DNA of 54,355 nt from an uncultured Lachnospiraceae bacterium (GCA_910588965.1 CAJUSO010000020.1:1-54355), one strand, 5' to 3'. Positions 25,852-35,214 are shown, counted from the first letter of the stretch. Program-made: numbers and translations. The notes: generated from the letters alone by a model not told the origin.

Positions 25852-26900
25852 TCCTTATAAGCCTTGACAATCTCTGGATTTACGGTTTCTGCAATCTCAT
25901 CATAAACTGGCTGGGAGGCTTTTTGCATTTCTTCCCACAGTTCTTCCCCTACAGGGACAATCTGGGTCCCGCTGGAGGTGATTTCCCCCATTTTCCCCAA
26001 AATGCGCCCATCTGACGCTTTCCTGGCCTCTTCGCTGGCATATTTTGCAGCATCCGCCAGGATTTCCTGCTTTTCCTTCGGCAGATCCTGGAAGAAGCTG
26101 CCGCTGGCAACCAGGGAAATCAGATGGGGCAGATGGTTGGTTTCCACCACATAATCCTGCTGCTCATACAGGCGGTTTGACACAATCACTTCATAGGGGT
26201 TTTCCTGGGCGTCAATCGTCCCCTGCTGCAGGCCGATATACACTTCGCTGAATGTCATGGGGGTAGGCGCAGCCATAAGCCCCTTCCAGAATTCAATATG
26301 GTAAGGGTTTTCCATGGTGCGGATTTTCTGGCCTTTGAAGTCGCTAAGGCTTTGGATCCCCTTATTGGTGGACATGACCCGGAACCCCTGGTCTGCGAAC
26401 CCCAAAAGCTTGTACCCGCCCTCCTGGTAGGCGGTTTCCATCAAGCTGTAAAAGCCTGCATCATCCACTTTCCGGCGCACTTCTTCCATCGTGCCGAACA
26501 TGCAGGGCATGTCAAAGATGGCAAGGTCTGGCAGGAAGGCCACCTGCGGGGCTGTGTTCTGGATGACGAAGGGGATATCCCCGTCCCGGCAGGATTCCAG
26601 CAGCTCGCGGTCGCCGCCCAAGGTGCTGTTTGGGTATACCTGGATTTTCATTTTGCCGTCACTGAGGCGGGCCACTTCCCCTGCAAATGCCTCGGCATAA
26701 ATCTGGGTTACCGTGTCCTCCGGGCTGGCTGTGCCAAGGGGCCAGGCATAGCGCTGTTCCCCCTCCTGGAGCGCGGAGCCGTCCCCGCAGCCGGACAGGG
26801 CGGCGGATAGGAGCATGGCCAGGCAGAGGATTGCAATGGAAGCGCATTTTTTATGGGGAAGGAAACCTGTTAGGAATCCTTGCGTCGTATGTGTTTTCAT
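25848..26900 (-). CDS. TRAP transporter substrate-binding lipoprotein (DctP family)
   Basis: 350 residues. A lipoprotein signal ends in LSAALSGC. The body has the TRAP-binding pattern: PEDTVTQIYAEAFAGEVARL, IQVYPNSTLGGDRELLESCR, the segment GFRVMSTNKGIQSLSDFKGQ, and QQGTIDAQENPYEVIVSNRL, where the Arg (KIRTMENPYH) typically binds the carboxylate of the ligand. AGGAGGTGA lies 10 bases upstream. It works with the DctQM membrane subunits encoded directly upstream. By context the ligand may be quinate, shikimate or a related carboxylate (inference). Confidence 0.93.
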   Translation of the reverse strand: MKTHTTQGFLTGFLPHKKCASIAILCLAMLLSAALSGCGDGSALQEGEQRYAWPLGTASPEDTVTQIYAEAFAGEVARLSDGKMKIQVYPNSTLGGDRELLESCRDGDIPFVIQNTAPQVAFLPDLAIFDMPCMFGTMEEVRRKVDDAGFYSLMETAYQEGGYKLLGFADQGFRVMSTNKGIQSLSDFKGQKIRTMENPYHIEFWKGLMAAPTPMTFSEVYIGLQQGTIDAQENPYEVIVSNRLYEQQDYVVETNHLPHLISLVASGSFFQDLPKEKQEILADAAKYASEEARKASDGRILGKMGEITSSGTQIVPVGEELWEEMQKASQPVYDEIAETVNPEIVKAYKE

Positions 26901-26931
26901 GTTATGTAAATCACCTCCTGGGTGTAGTTTC

Positions 26932-28221
26932 CTAAAGGAATGCCATGCTAATCCCTGGGAGAAAGGTAAGGAGCAGGAGCGCCAATAAGAAGTAGAAAAT
27001 CATTGGCATGGCTTTGGCCGCAATCTTCATCACAGGGATATCTGCCAGGGAGCTTGCCACAAACAGGTTGACCCCGATGGGAGGCGTTACGAAGCCAATC
27101 GCTAGGTTTACTACCATCATAATCCCAAAATGGACCGGATGCATCCCCACTGCCTCTGCAAGCGGGAGTAAAATAGGGGTCAGGATTAAGATAGCCGGGG
27201 TGGTATCCATCACCATCCCTACAAGCAGCAAGAATAGGTTGATGGCCAAAAGCAAGGTAACCTTACTTGTAAAATGGGTCAGGATCCACCCGCTGACGGC
27301 CTGGGGAACCTGCATCAAGGCCAACACCCTGGAAAACGCCACAGAGGTTGCCAGGATGAACATAATCGGCGCATAGGTACGCACAGACTCAAGCATAATG
27401 CCCCAAATATCTTTCACTTGAATGGATTTATAGAGGAACAGGCTGACAATCAGGGCATAAAATACCGAGATTACGGCTGCCTCTGTCGGGGACGCAATGC
27501 CGGAATAAATGCATCCCAGGATGATGACGGGGCTAAGCAATGCAAAAAAGCTGTCTTTTAACACAGACAGCAGCCCTTTTTCATGGAGTTCCCCTACAAC
27601 AGCGTTGATTTTTTCTTTATCTTCGCCGTTTTTCTTACAATAGAAAATGGCATACAGCATCAATAAGCCCCCAATCAGCAAGCCGGGGATAATCCCCGAG
27701 AGGAACAAGTCGCTGACGGACGCCCCAGAGGCCATGCCATACATGATAAAAGGGATGCTGGGCGGGATAATGACCCCAAGCCCTCCGGCCACGGCCACCA
27801 CTGCCGTAGAAAAAGCCTTGTCATACCCTAGTTTCCCCAGGATTGGGACCGTCATGCTGCCTACTGCCGCTACTGTGGCAGGCGCAGACCCGGAAATGGC
27901 GCCGTAAAACAGGCAGGTGACAATCACGGCGCATGGGATGCCTGCCGTCAGCTTGCCCAGGAAAAACGCAAATACATCAAATAATTTCTTGGATATGCCG
28001 CCCTTGGCCATGACAATGCCAGAAAGCACGAACATCGGCACCGCCAGAAGCGGGAAGCTGTCAATGCCGCCCAGCATGGAACGGATGACAAACTGCCCGG
28101 ACGCCGTAAAGGACGGGTCAAACGCACCTGGAAGCACCGACACAATCCCCAGGGAGATTGAGACCGGGATTGCAATGACCAGGCAAATCACAAAGATAAG
28201 AAATACAACAACCGCAGACAC
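26932..28221 (-). CDS. TRAP transporter large permease (DctM family)
   Basis: 429 residues with about 12 hydrophobic segments. The start is taken as GTG 28221, which gives VSAVVVFLIFVICLVIAIPV, has AAAGGAG 8 bases upstream, and begins 2 bases after the dctQ stop; the frame is open upstream to 28377 but inside dctQ. Typical segments: GLGVIIPPSIPFIMYGMASG and VGMVMDTTPAILILTPILLP. It uses the sodium or proton gradient to drive uptake of an organic acid. Confidence 0.93.
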   Translation of the reverse strand: MSAVVVFLIFVICLVIAIPVSISLGIVSVLPGAFDPSFTASGQFVIRSMLGGIDSFPLLAVPMFVLSGIVMAKGGISKKLFDVFAFFLGKLTAGIPCAVIVTCLFYGAISGSAPATVAAVGSMTVPILGKLGYDKAFSTAVVAVAGGLGVIIPPSIPFIMYGMASGASVSDLFLSGIIPGLLIGGLLMLYAIFYCKKNGEDKEKINAVVGELHEKGLLSVLKDSFFALLSPVIILGCIYSGIASPTEAAVISVFYALIVSLFLYKSIQVKDIWGIMLESVRTYAPIMFILATSVAFSRVLALMQVPQAVSGWILTHFTSKVTLLLAINLFLLLVGMVMDTTPAILILTPILLPLAEAVGMHPVHFGIMMVVNLAIGFVTPPIGVNLFVASSLADIPVMKIAAKAMPMIFYFLLALLLLTFLPGISMAFL

Positions 28222-28223
28222 GT

Positions 28224-28745
28224 CTACTTCTCCTTTCCTTCTTTTGCAGGCGCTGCGCCTTCCTCCCCTTTCCATGCCACATGGAATTCTATATACCACC
28301 GCTGCAGAATCCTTAGGGATACAAGGAGGAAGCTTACCAATGGCGCGGCCTGCACATAATACATGGGGATACGGCAAGCTGGGCTGACCTGGCCGCTTTC
28401 TATGGCAGACATCAGGTATTTTACGGCAAATGGCATCAGATAAAAAAAGAAAACCAGCTCAAAGGTATGGTTCACCAGCTTAAATACCGCTTTCCCGCGC
28501 CTTGGGAACATGGCTACAAACTGCTCTATTTTAATCGAGACGCACCGCTTGGTGCAGTAGCTGACACTTAAAAATCCTGCCCAAACGAAGATATACCTCG
28601 TCAACTCCTCTGACCAGGAAAGGGAAGCGCCTAATACATAGCGCGAAAACACTTGGATTCCCATAATAAGCGTCATGAGAACCAGGCTGGCAGCCATAAG
28701 GAATTCTTCCAGGCTGCTGTCCAGCCAGAATAAAGCTTTTTTCAC
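28224..28745 (-). CDS. TRAP transporter small permease (DctQ family)
   Basis: 173 residues with four hydrophobic segments. The start is GTG 28745 with AAGGAGG 7 bases upstream; the upstream ATG at 28847 has no ribosome binding site. The family signature around the second segment (VFSRYVLGASLSWSEELTRY, then IFVWAGFLSVSYC) is clear. Its stop and the dctM start are 2 bases apart. Confidence 0.92.
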   Translation of the reverse strand: MKKALFWLDSSLEEFLMAASLVLMTLIMGIQVFSRYVLGASLSWSEELTRYIFVWAGFLSVSYCTKRCVSIKIEQFVAMFPRRGKAVFKLVNHTFELVFFFYLMPFAVKYLMSAIESGQVSPACRIPMYYVQAAPLVSFLLVSLRILQRWYIEFHVAWKGEEGAAPAKEGKEK

Positions 28746-28873
28746 AGTAATCCCTCCTTGTGTAAGGGCTGTCCCACCCGCCTTTCCCAGGACCCTGCCC
28801 GTATCTGGGCGGCCTGCCATCTTTGCCGGCTGCTTTCCCCAGGGCAAATGCCAGGCTGCCCAGGCAGGCTTCC

Positions 28874-29635
28874 CTACAAGCTCCTATGCAGCGCCTCCAG
28901 CACCGTGGCCAGATCTTCCACTCCCATCTGGCCAGGCGCAGAAGCTTTTTTCGCAGCGCCGAAGGTCAGCGCAGACCCGAATACTTCCCCGCAAACCCTG
29001 CTGATTACCCCGGTCCCTGCCATAGACATGGTGATAATCGGCCGGTCTGCAAAGTTCCGGTTCATTTCTTCGGTAGCACAGAGAAGCGTTAACACATCTT
29101 CCTTGCTTTGGGGCATCACGGCAATCTTAGGGATGTCTGCCCCCAGCTCCTGCATTTTCCGCAGCCGGCCTATAATATCGTCTTTTTCTGGGGTCTTATC
29201 AAAATCATGGTTGGAAGCTACGGCCTTTACCCCATGGGCATGGGCTGCCTCAATAATATCTTTTACCACCGCATCCCCGGTAAATGCCTCCACGTCCACC
29301 AGATCCACATGCCCTGTTGCGGCTGCAGCCTTATTCAGTTCTGCATAGGCGGCTGGCTCAATGGCTTTTTCGCCGCCTTCCTTGGAAGTGCGGAACGTGA
29401 ACAGGATGGGCGTGTCTTTTAGCACGTCCCGTAATTCTTCCAGTACCTCTTTCACCTTCTCAATCTCAAATGCATGCTCAAACCAGTCTACCCGCCATTC
29501 CACCACATCTACGGGGATGGCTTCAAGGGCCTTGGCCTCCTTTATGATATCTTCTTTTGCCACGCCTACAATCGGCACGCAGATTTTGGGGATCCCTTCC
29601 CCGATTTTTACATTCCTTACAACTACTGGGTTCAT
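28874..29635 (-). CDS. aroD: Type I 3-dehydroquinate dehydratase
   Basis: 253 residues, the TIM-barrel class that forms a Schiff base. The catalytic His is in ASNHDFDKTPEKDD, the Schiff-base Lys in IPKIAVMPQ, and the substrate Arg in MAGTGVISRVCGEVFGSALT. It converts 3-dehydroquinate and 3-dehydroshikimate into each other. AGGAGG lies 7 bases before the ATG. It lies between TRAP and MFS carriers and opposite a YdiB-type dehydrogenase, so it more likely serves use of external quinate or shikimate than biosynthesis; in E. coli aroD is likewise next to ydiB and ydiN. Confidence 0.95.
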   Translation of the reverse strand: MNPVVVRNVKIGEGIPKICVPIVGVAKEDIIKEAKALEAIPVDVVEWRVDWFEHAFEIEKVKEVLEELRDVLKDTPILFTFRTSKEGGEKAIEPAAYAELNKAAAATGHVDLVDVEAFTGDAVVKDIIEAAHAHGVKAVASNHDFDKTPEKDDIIGRLRKMQELGADIPKIAVMPQSKEDVLTLLCATEEMNRNFADRPIITMSMAGTGVISRVCGEVFGSALTFGAAKKASAPGQMGVEDLATVLEALHRSL

Positions 29636-29651
29636 GGAAATACCTCCTGAT

Positions 29652-30845
29652 TTATTTTGCTTTCTCAGCTTTTTCCAACAGTGCCCCGTACCTCATATTT
29701 ACGAATACCGCCAGGGCAACGCCAATTAATGTGATGGCAAGGTTCATGATAATCACGTTCATAGCCGTCATTTTAGAAGCCGCGCTTAGGATTGTATAAT
29801 TACACAGGCTGGAGGCAATCATCACCAGGCTGGTGATCGTCCCCTTGATTTTGGGGAACAGGTCATTGACGGTTGCCGTAGCCATCTGGAGCACGCCGCC
29901 GGCGGCTGCATAGCCTAATACAAACGCGCCCACGTAGCAGATGAGCGGCGTCTTGATGAGATAGACAAGCACCAGCATCACGGCGGAAATTGCCGGGTAG
30001 ATGACCAGGAAACGCACCTGCTTAAATTTGGTTATCAAAAGGCTGGTAACCACAAGGGCAGCCATTGTCCCGGCAGAATAATAGGTCTGCATCATGGAAA
30101 CCGTCTCAGAAGGGATGCCTGCGATTTCCTTCCCAAAGGTCTGGGCGCAGTTCAGCCAGAGCTGGAAGGTGGCTGTGCTGGTAAAGCCGATGAGAATCAA
30201 GGCCACGCTTTCTAAGGAGAAATTGGCGTTCTTTAGGTTGTTGAGGAAGGACTCGGCCTTCCCGCTTGCAGATTCCTCCGGCAGAGGTGCGAATATGGCC
30301 AGGATGCCAAGCACGGCAATCACAACGCCGGATACCAGGGACAGGGTCAGGTAAGACATGCGGGTCCCTGCGAAAATCCCTAAGAAAAACGGCATCAGAA
30401 GCTGGGCAATGGAGATGAAGAACTTAATCCCCATGGTAGCGATACCCGTATATTTGTAAATGATTTCTGCCACTGCTGGATAAGTTGCCGTATCCAGGAA
30501 GGAATTGGCAATGCCTCCCAGGACGGCAGCCACATAAGCGATTTGCATGTTGGGCGAAAATGCAATGCCTACAAAAAAGATAACATAAGATGCCACGCCA
30601 ATCAATACGGAAATCCTGCGGCCTAGCTTATCGGACAGGGGGCCTGCAAAAGGAAGGGAAATCAGGCGCCCCAGCCCCAAGGCTGCCGCTATGGCCGTTA
30701 CTTGCATCACATCCTCAAGCCCCAAGCCCCATTGGGTTACCAGGCGTTCTTTTACCACCTGCTGGCTTAAGATGGAACACCCGATGCCATGGATAAAATA
30801 ATTTAGATACAGAACCAGTACGCTAAAGGTATATTTTTTATTCAT
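29652..30845 (-). CDS. MFS transporter, YdiM/YdiN-like (putative quinate/shikimate carrier)
   Basis: 397 residues with 12 predicted membrane segments. The MFS loop 2-3 signature is visible (GPLSDKLGRRISVLIG). The N-terminus (SVLVLYLNYFIHGIGCSILS) resembles E. coli YdiM/YdiN, which are encoded with YdiB and AroD. RBS AGGAGG, 5 bases. It is 16 bases from aroD and 9 from the oxidoreductase gene. A second uptake system for the same compounds besides TRAP, or exporter of a reduced product, are both possible. Confidence 0.9.
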   Translation of the reverse strand: MNKKYTFSVLVLYLNYFIHGIGCSILSQQVVKERLVTQWGLGLEDVMQVTAIAAALGLGRLISLPFAGPLSDKLGRRISVLIGVASYVIFFVGIAFSPNMQIAYVAAVLGGIANSFLDTATYPAVAEIIYKYTGIATMGIKFFISIAQLLMPFFLGIFAGTRMSYLTLSLVSGVVIAVLGILAIFAPLPEESASGKAESFLNNLKNANFSLESVALILIGFTSTATFQLWLNCAQTFGKEIAGIPSETVSMMQTYYSAGTMAALVVTSLLITKFKQVRFLVIYPAISAVMLVLVYLIKTPLICYVGAFVLGYAAAGGVLQMATATVNDLFPKIKGTITSLVMIASSLCNYTILSAASKMTAMNVIIMNLAITLIGVALAVFVNMRYGALLEKAEKAK

Positions 30846-30854
30846 GTCTTCCTC

Positions 30855-32861
30855 CTAGATAAAACCGCGTTTGCCTAATACATTCAGGATGTTGCGCCCC
30901 TCTTCCGTGCCTTCGATAATCCTCCTTGCGCGGACGCTGTCACCGATATTCAGGATCTCCACATGGCCGCTGCCAAAGGTTTCCCGGAGCTGGCCTAAGA
31001 TAGGGTTGTTGGAACGCATGCCCAGGCATACGAACCCATAGTCAAAGGGAAGCTCCTCTTTACTGCCATCCGGGTTTTTCACCAGGAAGGACCGCTCCTT
31101 TACTTCCAAAAGGGCTGTGTCCGCCAGCTGCTTCACCCCATGCTTTTCCATCAGGCCAAAGGTGCCGACCTTAGAGACAGGGTCGATGCCGTTCCCGATG
31201 GAGGGCATCATTTCCACGATGCTGACCTCGGCGCCCCTGGGGGCAAAATATTCCACAACATCCAGCCCCACTGCGCCGCCCCCAATGACAACGACTTTCT
31301 GGCCTTTCATATCCTCTGGGTAATCACCGGCTACTACGTGGCTTATCATATTTAATATGGAAGAAACCCTTCCGCCTTCCCGGTCAATGGTATCATGGAG
31401 CCCCTTAATGGGCGGAAGGAGCGGGTTAGAGCCTGTGGCGTTGACTATGATATCCGGATGCAGGTCCTGCACCTTTTCTACCGTGGCCTCCGTATTCTTA
31501 AAGAGAAACAGGTTCTTATTCTTCTCTGCGCGGTGGATTAAGTAATTGGGGAAATCTGCCAGGCGTTTTTTGTCTGGGATTTTCGATATCTCAGCAGCAA
31601 GGCCGCCTAAATAAGGCTTCTTCTCAATCAGGAATGTGGTGCATCCCACCTCTGCGGCTGTGCAGGCAGCCTCCAGCCCTGCCGTGCCGCCCCCAATCAC
31701 CACCACGTTGCACTGGCGCTTTACCTTCTTTTTCTTATAGTCCTCGCCGCTGGTAATGCCAGGGTTTACCGTGCATCGGATAGGCCTGTTAATGCCAATC
31801 CGATGGCCTGCGCAGCCGATATTGCAGGAAATGCATTTGCGGATATCGCAGACGTCGCCAAATTCTACCTTGTTCACCCATTCTGGGTCTGCAATCAGGC
31901 CGCGGCCGATGCCAATCAGATCCGCATCGCCCCGTTCCAGTATCCCGTCGGCTACCTTGGGGCTGCGGATATTCCCCATTGCCATACAGGGCTTCCCATA
32001 ACGTTCCTTGATTGCTTTTGCCATATAAGAACGCCATCCGTCCGGCAGGTAATTGGCATCAATCTGGTATTGGATGGAACCATTCAGGCCTGCCGATACG
32101 TCAAAGACATCCACTTCTTCCTGGAAATACTGCAGGTACTCCAAGGTATCCTCTAACGTATTCCCGCCTTCCAAAAACTCGTCTGCGCTGATGCGTACAA
32201 AAATCGGGAAGAATGGGCCTACCTGCCTGCGTACCTCTTCCATCACCAGCCTTGCAAACCGCGTGCGGTTTTCGGCGGAGCCGCCGAATTCATCCGTCCG
32301 CTTGTTGGTCAGCGGGGAAATAAACTGGCTCAGCAGGTAGGAATGCCCTGCATGGATCTCCACGGCGTCAAATCCGGCTGTCTGGGCGCGCTTTGCCGCT
32401 TCCCCATATTTCCTTATAATTTCATAAATCTCTTCTTTCTTCAAGGGGCGCGGGATTTCCCCGCCTGCTTTGGAAGGGATATCCGAAGCGGACACAGGCT
32501 GCACCCCCGTGCGCATGGCCTGTGCGGACGCCCCTGCATGGTTTAGCTGGATGGCGATGCAGGCGCCATGCTTATGTACGGTCTCACATAGTTTATATAA
32601 TCTTGGAATGTAGCTGTCATGGTCCATGCGCAGCTGTGTTGTCCCATTGGAACCCTGCGGGGAAAACACGCTGGCATTTTCCACAATAATCAAGCCTGTA
32701 CCGCCTTTGGCGCGCTGCTCATAGTAATTGATATGCAGGAAGCTCATCTCGCCGTTCTGCTCCCCATAATTCGTGCCCATTGGCGTCATGACAATACGGT
32801 TCTTCATCGTCATGTGCTTCACGGTAAATGGTTCAAAGATATGCTTGTACTCATTTTTCAT
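30855..32861 (-). CDS. Old-yellow-enzyme family NAD(P)H-dependent enoate reductase (FMN, 4Fe-4S, FAD)
   Basis: 668 residues, architecture of 2,4-dienoyl-CoA reductase, BaiCD and enoate reductases. FMN TIM barrel ~1-370 with HAGHSYLLSQFISPLTNKRT and a GGSAENRTRF motif; 4Fe-4S cluster CISCNIGCAGHRIG plus a later Cys (RCTVNP); FAD fold at VVVIGGGTAGLEAACTAAEV and NAD(P)H fold at VVVIGGGAVGLDVVEYFAPR. Enzymes of this type reduce C=C bonds next to a carbonyl or carboxyl. 3-Dehydroshikimate and shikimate have such a bond, so I infer that this enzyme reduces an intermediate of the quinate/shikimate pathway. First gene of the minus-strand operon; the ribosome binding site (GGGGGT) is modest. Confidence 0.93.
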   Translation of the reverse strand: MKNEYKHIFEPFTVKHMTMKNRIVMTPMGTNYGEQNGEMSFLHINYYEQRAKGGTGLIIVENASVFSPQGSNGTTQLRMDHDSYIPRLYKLCETVHKHGACIAIQLNHAGASAQAMRTGVQPVSASDIPSKAGGEIPRPLKKEEIYEIIRKYGEAAKRAQTAGFDAVEIHAGHSYLLSQFISPLTNKRTDEFGGSAENRTRFARLVMEEVRRQVGPFFPIFVRISADEFLEGGNTLEDTLEYLQYFQEEVDVFDVSAGLNGSIQYQIDANYLPDGWRSYMAKAIKERYGKPCMAMGNIRSPKVADGILERGDADLIGIGRGLIADPEWVNKVEFGDVCDIRKCISCNIGCAGHRIGINRPIRCTVNPGITSGEDYKKKKVKRQCNVVVIGGGTAGLEAACTAAEVGCTTFLIEKKPYLGGLAAEISKIPDKKRLADFPNYLIHRAEKNKNLFLFKNTEATVEKVQDLHPDIIVNATGSNPLLPPIKGLHDTIDREGGRVSSILNMISHVVAGDYPEDMKGQKVVVIGGGAVGLDVVEYFAPRGAEVSIVEMMPSIGNGIDPVSKVGTFGLMEKHGVKQLADTALLEVKERSFLVKNPDGSKEELPFDYGFVCLGMRSNNPILGQLRETFGSGHVEILNIGDSVRARRIIEGTEEGRNILNVLGKRGFI

Positions 32862-32977
32862 GTAATCTGTACCCCCAAGCTGGTTTCGTAGTCATGGTGA
32901 AAAGGCTGCCGTGCGCTGTCCCCAAAGGTGCAGCGCACAAATTCCCGGGCATATGCAGGATACGGGCGGTCCTTCAT
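32858..32977 (-). CDS. Possible 39-residue leader peptide overlapping the oxidoreductase start
   Basis: In the long leader of the enoate reductase gene, ATG 32977 opens a frame that ends in an ATGA overlap with the oxidoreductase start. The peptide (MKDRPYPAYAREFVRCTFGD, then SARQPFHHDYE and a short end) looks like real protein in composition, and the frame is open further upstream. No good ribosome binding site precedes it. It might couple translation, or be the tail of a lost gene. Confidence 0.25.
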   Translation of the reverse strand: MKDRPYPAYAREFVRCTFGDSARQPFHHDYETSLGVQIT

Positions 32978-33316
32978 ATGCCCAGCCTTGGCAAGGCTGT
33001 CCTTCCAAGGCACGGTGCCTGGCCTTGGCCTATGCCTGCCGCAGGGGATGCTTCCCCTGCCTGGGCCAGGCAAGGCTGCGGCGCAACGGTAACAATCCTG
33101 GCGCCAGCCAACTGTATTTAGTATAACTTAGGGAATCAGATAAAACAAATTGGTATTTTTGTCAAAACCTATAGAAAACTTGCATAAATTTTGCTATGAT
33201 AGAGGAAAGGATTTTATCATATTCATGGATTTATACGGAACTGTACCCCAAAAACCTGCAGCAAAAAATATCACTTACAGGGATGCTTCCCCTGCGTTTA
33301 GAAAGGACCCATCGCC
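32862..33316. promoter_or_regulatory. Divergent control region between enoate reductase and LysR genes
   Basis: Minus-strand promoter: TTGTTT (33143-33148), 17 bp, TATACT (33120-33125), leaving a ~250-base GC-rich leader with hairpins such as GCAGGGGATGCTTCCCCTGC near 33041-33060. Plus-strand promoter for lysR: TATGAT near 33193 with TGC before it and a weak TAGAAA 17 bp upstream. The A/T-rich 60 bases between the two promoters would hold the LysR sites (T-N11-A type); I cannot fix one with certainty. Confidence 0.5.
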
Positions 33317-34207
33317 ATGAATTTAAGCCAATTGTATTATTTCGTAGCCCTCGCCAAGACGGAGCACTATTCCAAAACGGCTGAAATGCTGGCCATCACC
33401 CAGCCCAGCTTAAGCCACGCCATCGCTAACCTGGAAGATGAGCTCTGCACCTGCCTGTTTGAAAAACGCGGCCGTAACGTAGCCCTGACAAAATATGGCA
33501 GGGTATTCCTGGAATATGCCACGGAATCCCTGCAGATCCTGGAAGCCGGGATTAAGAAAACAAAGGCCATGAACGGGGAGCATACAGGCATCATCGACCT
33601 TGGCTATATTTTCACGCTGGGGATTGAGTTTGTCCCGCGTATGGTGCGGGGATTCCTGGCAAAATACCCTGAACTGGATGTGGATTTCCGCTTTACGGTC
33701 GGAAATACCCAGGAAATCATCCGCGGCCTGAAGGAAGAAAAATATGACGTGGCATTCTGTTCCCGCAGGGAAAAGGAACAGCAGGTCTCCTTCACCCCGG
33801 TAGCCGAGGAAAACCTGGTCGTGGTCGTGCCGAAACGCCATCCCCTGGCCAAGAAGGACGCCATCCCATTGTCCGAGGCAGCCTCCTATCCCCAGATTTT
33901 CTTTACCCAGTCCAGCGGCCTGCGCCCCACCATTGAACGCCTTTTTGCCAAAGCAAAATGCGAGCCGAACATTGCCTATGAGATTGAAGAGGACAGCGCC
34001 ATGGCCGGCCTGGTGGCAAAGGATTTCGGCATTGCGGTAATGCCCGATGTCCCCATCTTGAAATACCTGGAGGTAAAGACGCTCCACATCACGAATCCTG
34101 TGATTGAACGTTTCATTTACATGGCCCAGGTCAAAGGCCGTTACCAGCCGCCAGTAGTCAGGAAATTCATTTCCTATGTGCAGGAACAGCAAAACTACGG
34201 AATTTGA
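33317..34207 (+). CDS. LysR-family regulator of the quinate/shikimate genes (QuiR-like)
   Basis: 296 residues. Winged-helix DNA-binding domain 1-60 (MNLSQLYYFVALAKTEHYSK, ITQPSLSHAIANLEDEL), then the coinducer-binding domain (LGYIFTLGIEFVPRMVRGFL; VPKRHPLAKKDAIPL). AAAGGA lies 9 bases upstream. It diverges from the enoate reductase operon and precedes the dehydrogenase gene, the usual layout for an activator of both. A LysR protein (QuiR) with shikimate as inducer controls genes of the same kinds in Listeria monocytogenes; the similarity in gene content suggests the same role here. Confidence 0.88.
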   Translation: MNLSQLYYFVALAKTEHYSKTAEMLAITQPSLSHAIANLEDELCTCLFEKRGRNVALTKYGRVFLEYATESLQILEAGIKKTKAMNGEHTGIIDLGYIFTLGIEFVPRMVRGFLAKYPELDVDFRFTVGNTQEIIRGLKEEKYDVAFCSRREKEQQVSFTPVAEENLVVVVPKRHPLAKKDAIPLSEAASYPQIFFTQSSGLRPTIERLFAKAKCEPNIAYEIEEDSAMAGLVAKDFGIAVMPDVPILKYLEVKTLHITNPVIERFIYMAQVKGRYQPPVVRKFISYVQEQQNYGI

Positions 34208-34338
34208 CTATTGAAAAATAAAAACAGGTGTTATATAATGGGGCAGAAGAGGCTGGCAAACAATGTATACGGGCAAATAACGGAATAGAAACGGCAAGGC
34301 CAACAAGAAAACAAAAAAACCGAAAGAAGGAATGAACT

Positions 34339-35214
34339 ATGGCAGAAAGAATCACAGGACACACAGAACTCATAGGCTTAATGGCTTACCCAATCAGGCA
34401 CTCCAGTTCCCCTGCAATGCACAACGAAGCATTCGCATACCTGGGGCTGGACTATGCATACCTTGCTTTTGAAGTGGACAACGACACCTTAGAGGACGCC
34501 ATTAAGGGCCTGCGCGCACTGCGTATGGTTGGCTCCAATGTATCTATGCCGAATAAGACCGTGGTACATAAGTATCTGGATAAGCTGTCCCCAGCTGCAG
34601 AACTCTGCGGCGCAGTCAATACAATCGTGAATGACAACGGCGTCCTGACAGGACATATCACAGACGGCATCGGCTATATGCGCTCCCTGAAGGACAACAA
34701 TATTGACGTCATCGGCAAGAAGATGGTAATCGTAGGCTCTGGCGGCGCAGCTACAGCTATCCAAGTCCAGGCAGCCTTAGACGGCGTGGCTGAAATGTCT
34801 ATCTTCAATATCAGGGATAAATTCTGGGACAATGCCGAAGCCACTATCCAGAAAATCAATGAGCGTACCAGCTGCAAAGTGGCCTTATATGACTTGGCAG
34901 ACCTGGACAAGCTAAAAGAAGAAATCGCTGACTGCTACCTGTTTGCGAATGCAACCGGCATGGGCATGAAGCCTTTAGAAGGGCAGACTTATATCCCGGA
35001 CAAATCCTTTTTCCGCCCAGACCTGATTGTAACAGACGTGGTATATTCCCCCCGCGAGACTGCCATGCTTAAGATGGCAAAGGAAGTGGGCTGCAAGACC
35101 ATGAACGGCATGGGCATGATGCTCTTCCAGGGGGCGGCGGCTTTTGAGATGTGGACAGGGAAAGAGATGCCGATTGACCATATGAAGAAGGTTTTGGACA
35201 TCAAATACGAATAA
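34339..35214 (+). CDS. Shikimate/quinate dehydrogenase, YdiB-like
   Basis: 291 residues. Substrate site SSSPAMHNEAF, catalytic Lys in NVSMPNKTVVHKYL, Asp in GHITDGIGYMRSL, NAD(P) loop in MVIVGSGGAATAIQVQAALD. After the glycine loop the residues SIFNIRDKFWDNA match the NAD-accepting YdiB type better than biosynthetic AroE (NRT type). It would oxidise quinate to 3-dehydroquinate and shikimate to 3-dehydroshikimate. AAGGA lies 7 bases upstream. The gap to lysR is 131 bases without a clear terminator. Direction in the cell depends on the substrate supply. Confidence 0.9.
   Translation: MAERITGHTELIGLMAYPIRHSSSPAMHNEAFAYLGLDYAYLAFEVDNDTLEDAIKGLRALRMVGSNVSMPNKTVVHKYLDKLSPAAELCGAVNTIVNDNGVLTGHITDGIGYMRSLKDNNIDVIGKKMVIVGSGGAATAIQVQAALDGVAEMSIFNIRDKFWDNAEATIQKINERTSCKVALYDLADLDKLKEEIADCYLFANATGMGMKPLEGQTYIPDKSFFRPDLIVTDVVYSPRETAMLKMAKEVGCKTMNGMGMMLFQGAAAFEMWTGKEMPIDHMKKVLDIKYE

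Noticed and set aside
30855..32861. BaiCD bile-acid reductase
   Set aside because: Same enzyme family, but no other bai gene is present, while aroD, a YdiB-like dehydrogenase and a shikimate-type LysR regulator surround it.
28874..35214. Plain biosynthetic aroD/aroE genes
   Set aside because: The dehydrogenase has YdiB-type residues and the genes lie with carriers and a LysR regulator; biosynthesis remains possible but is less likely.
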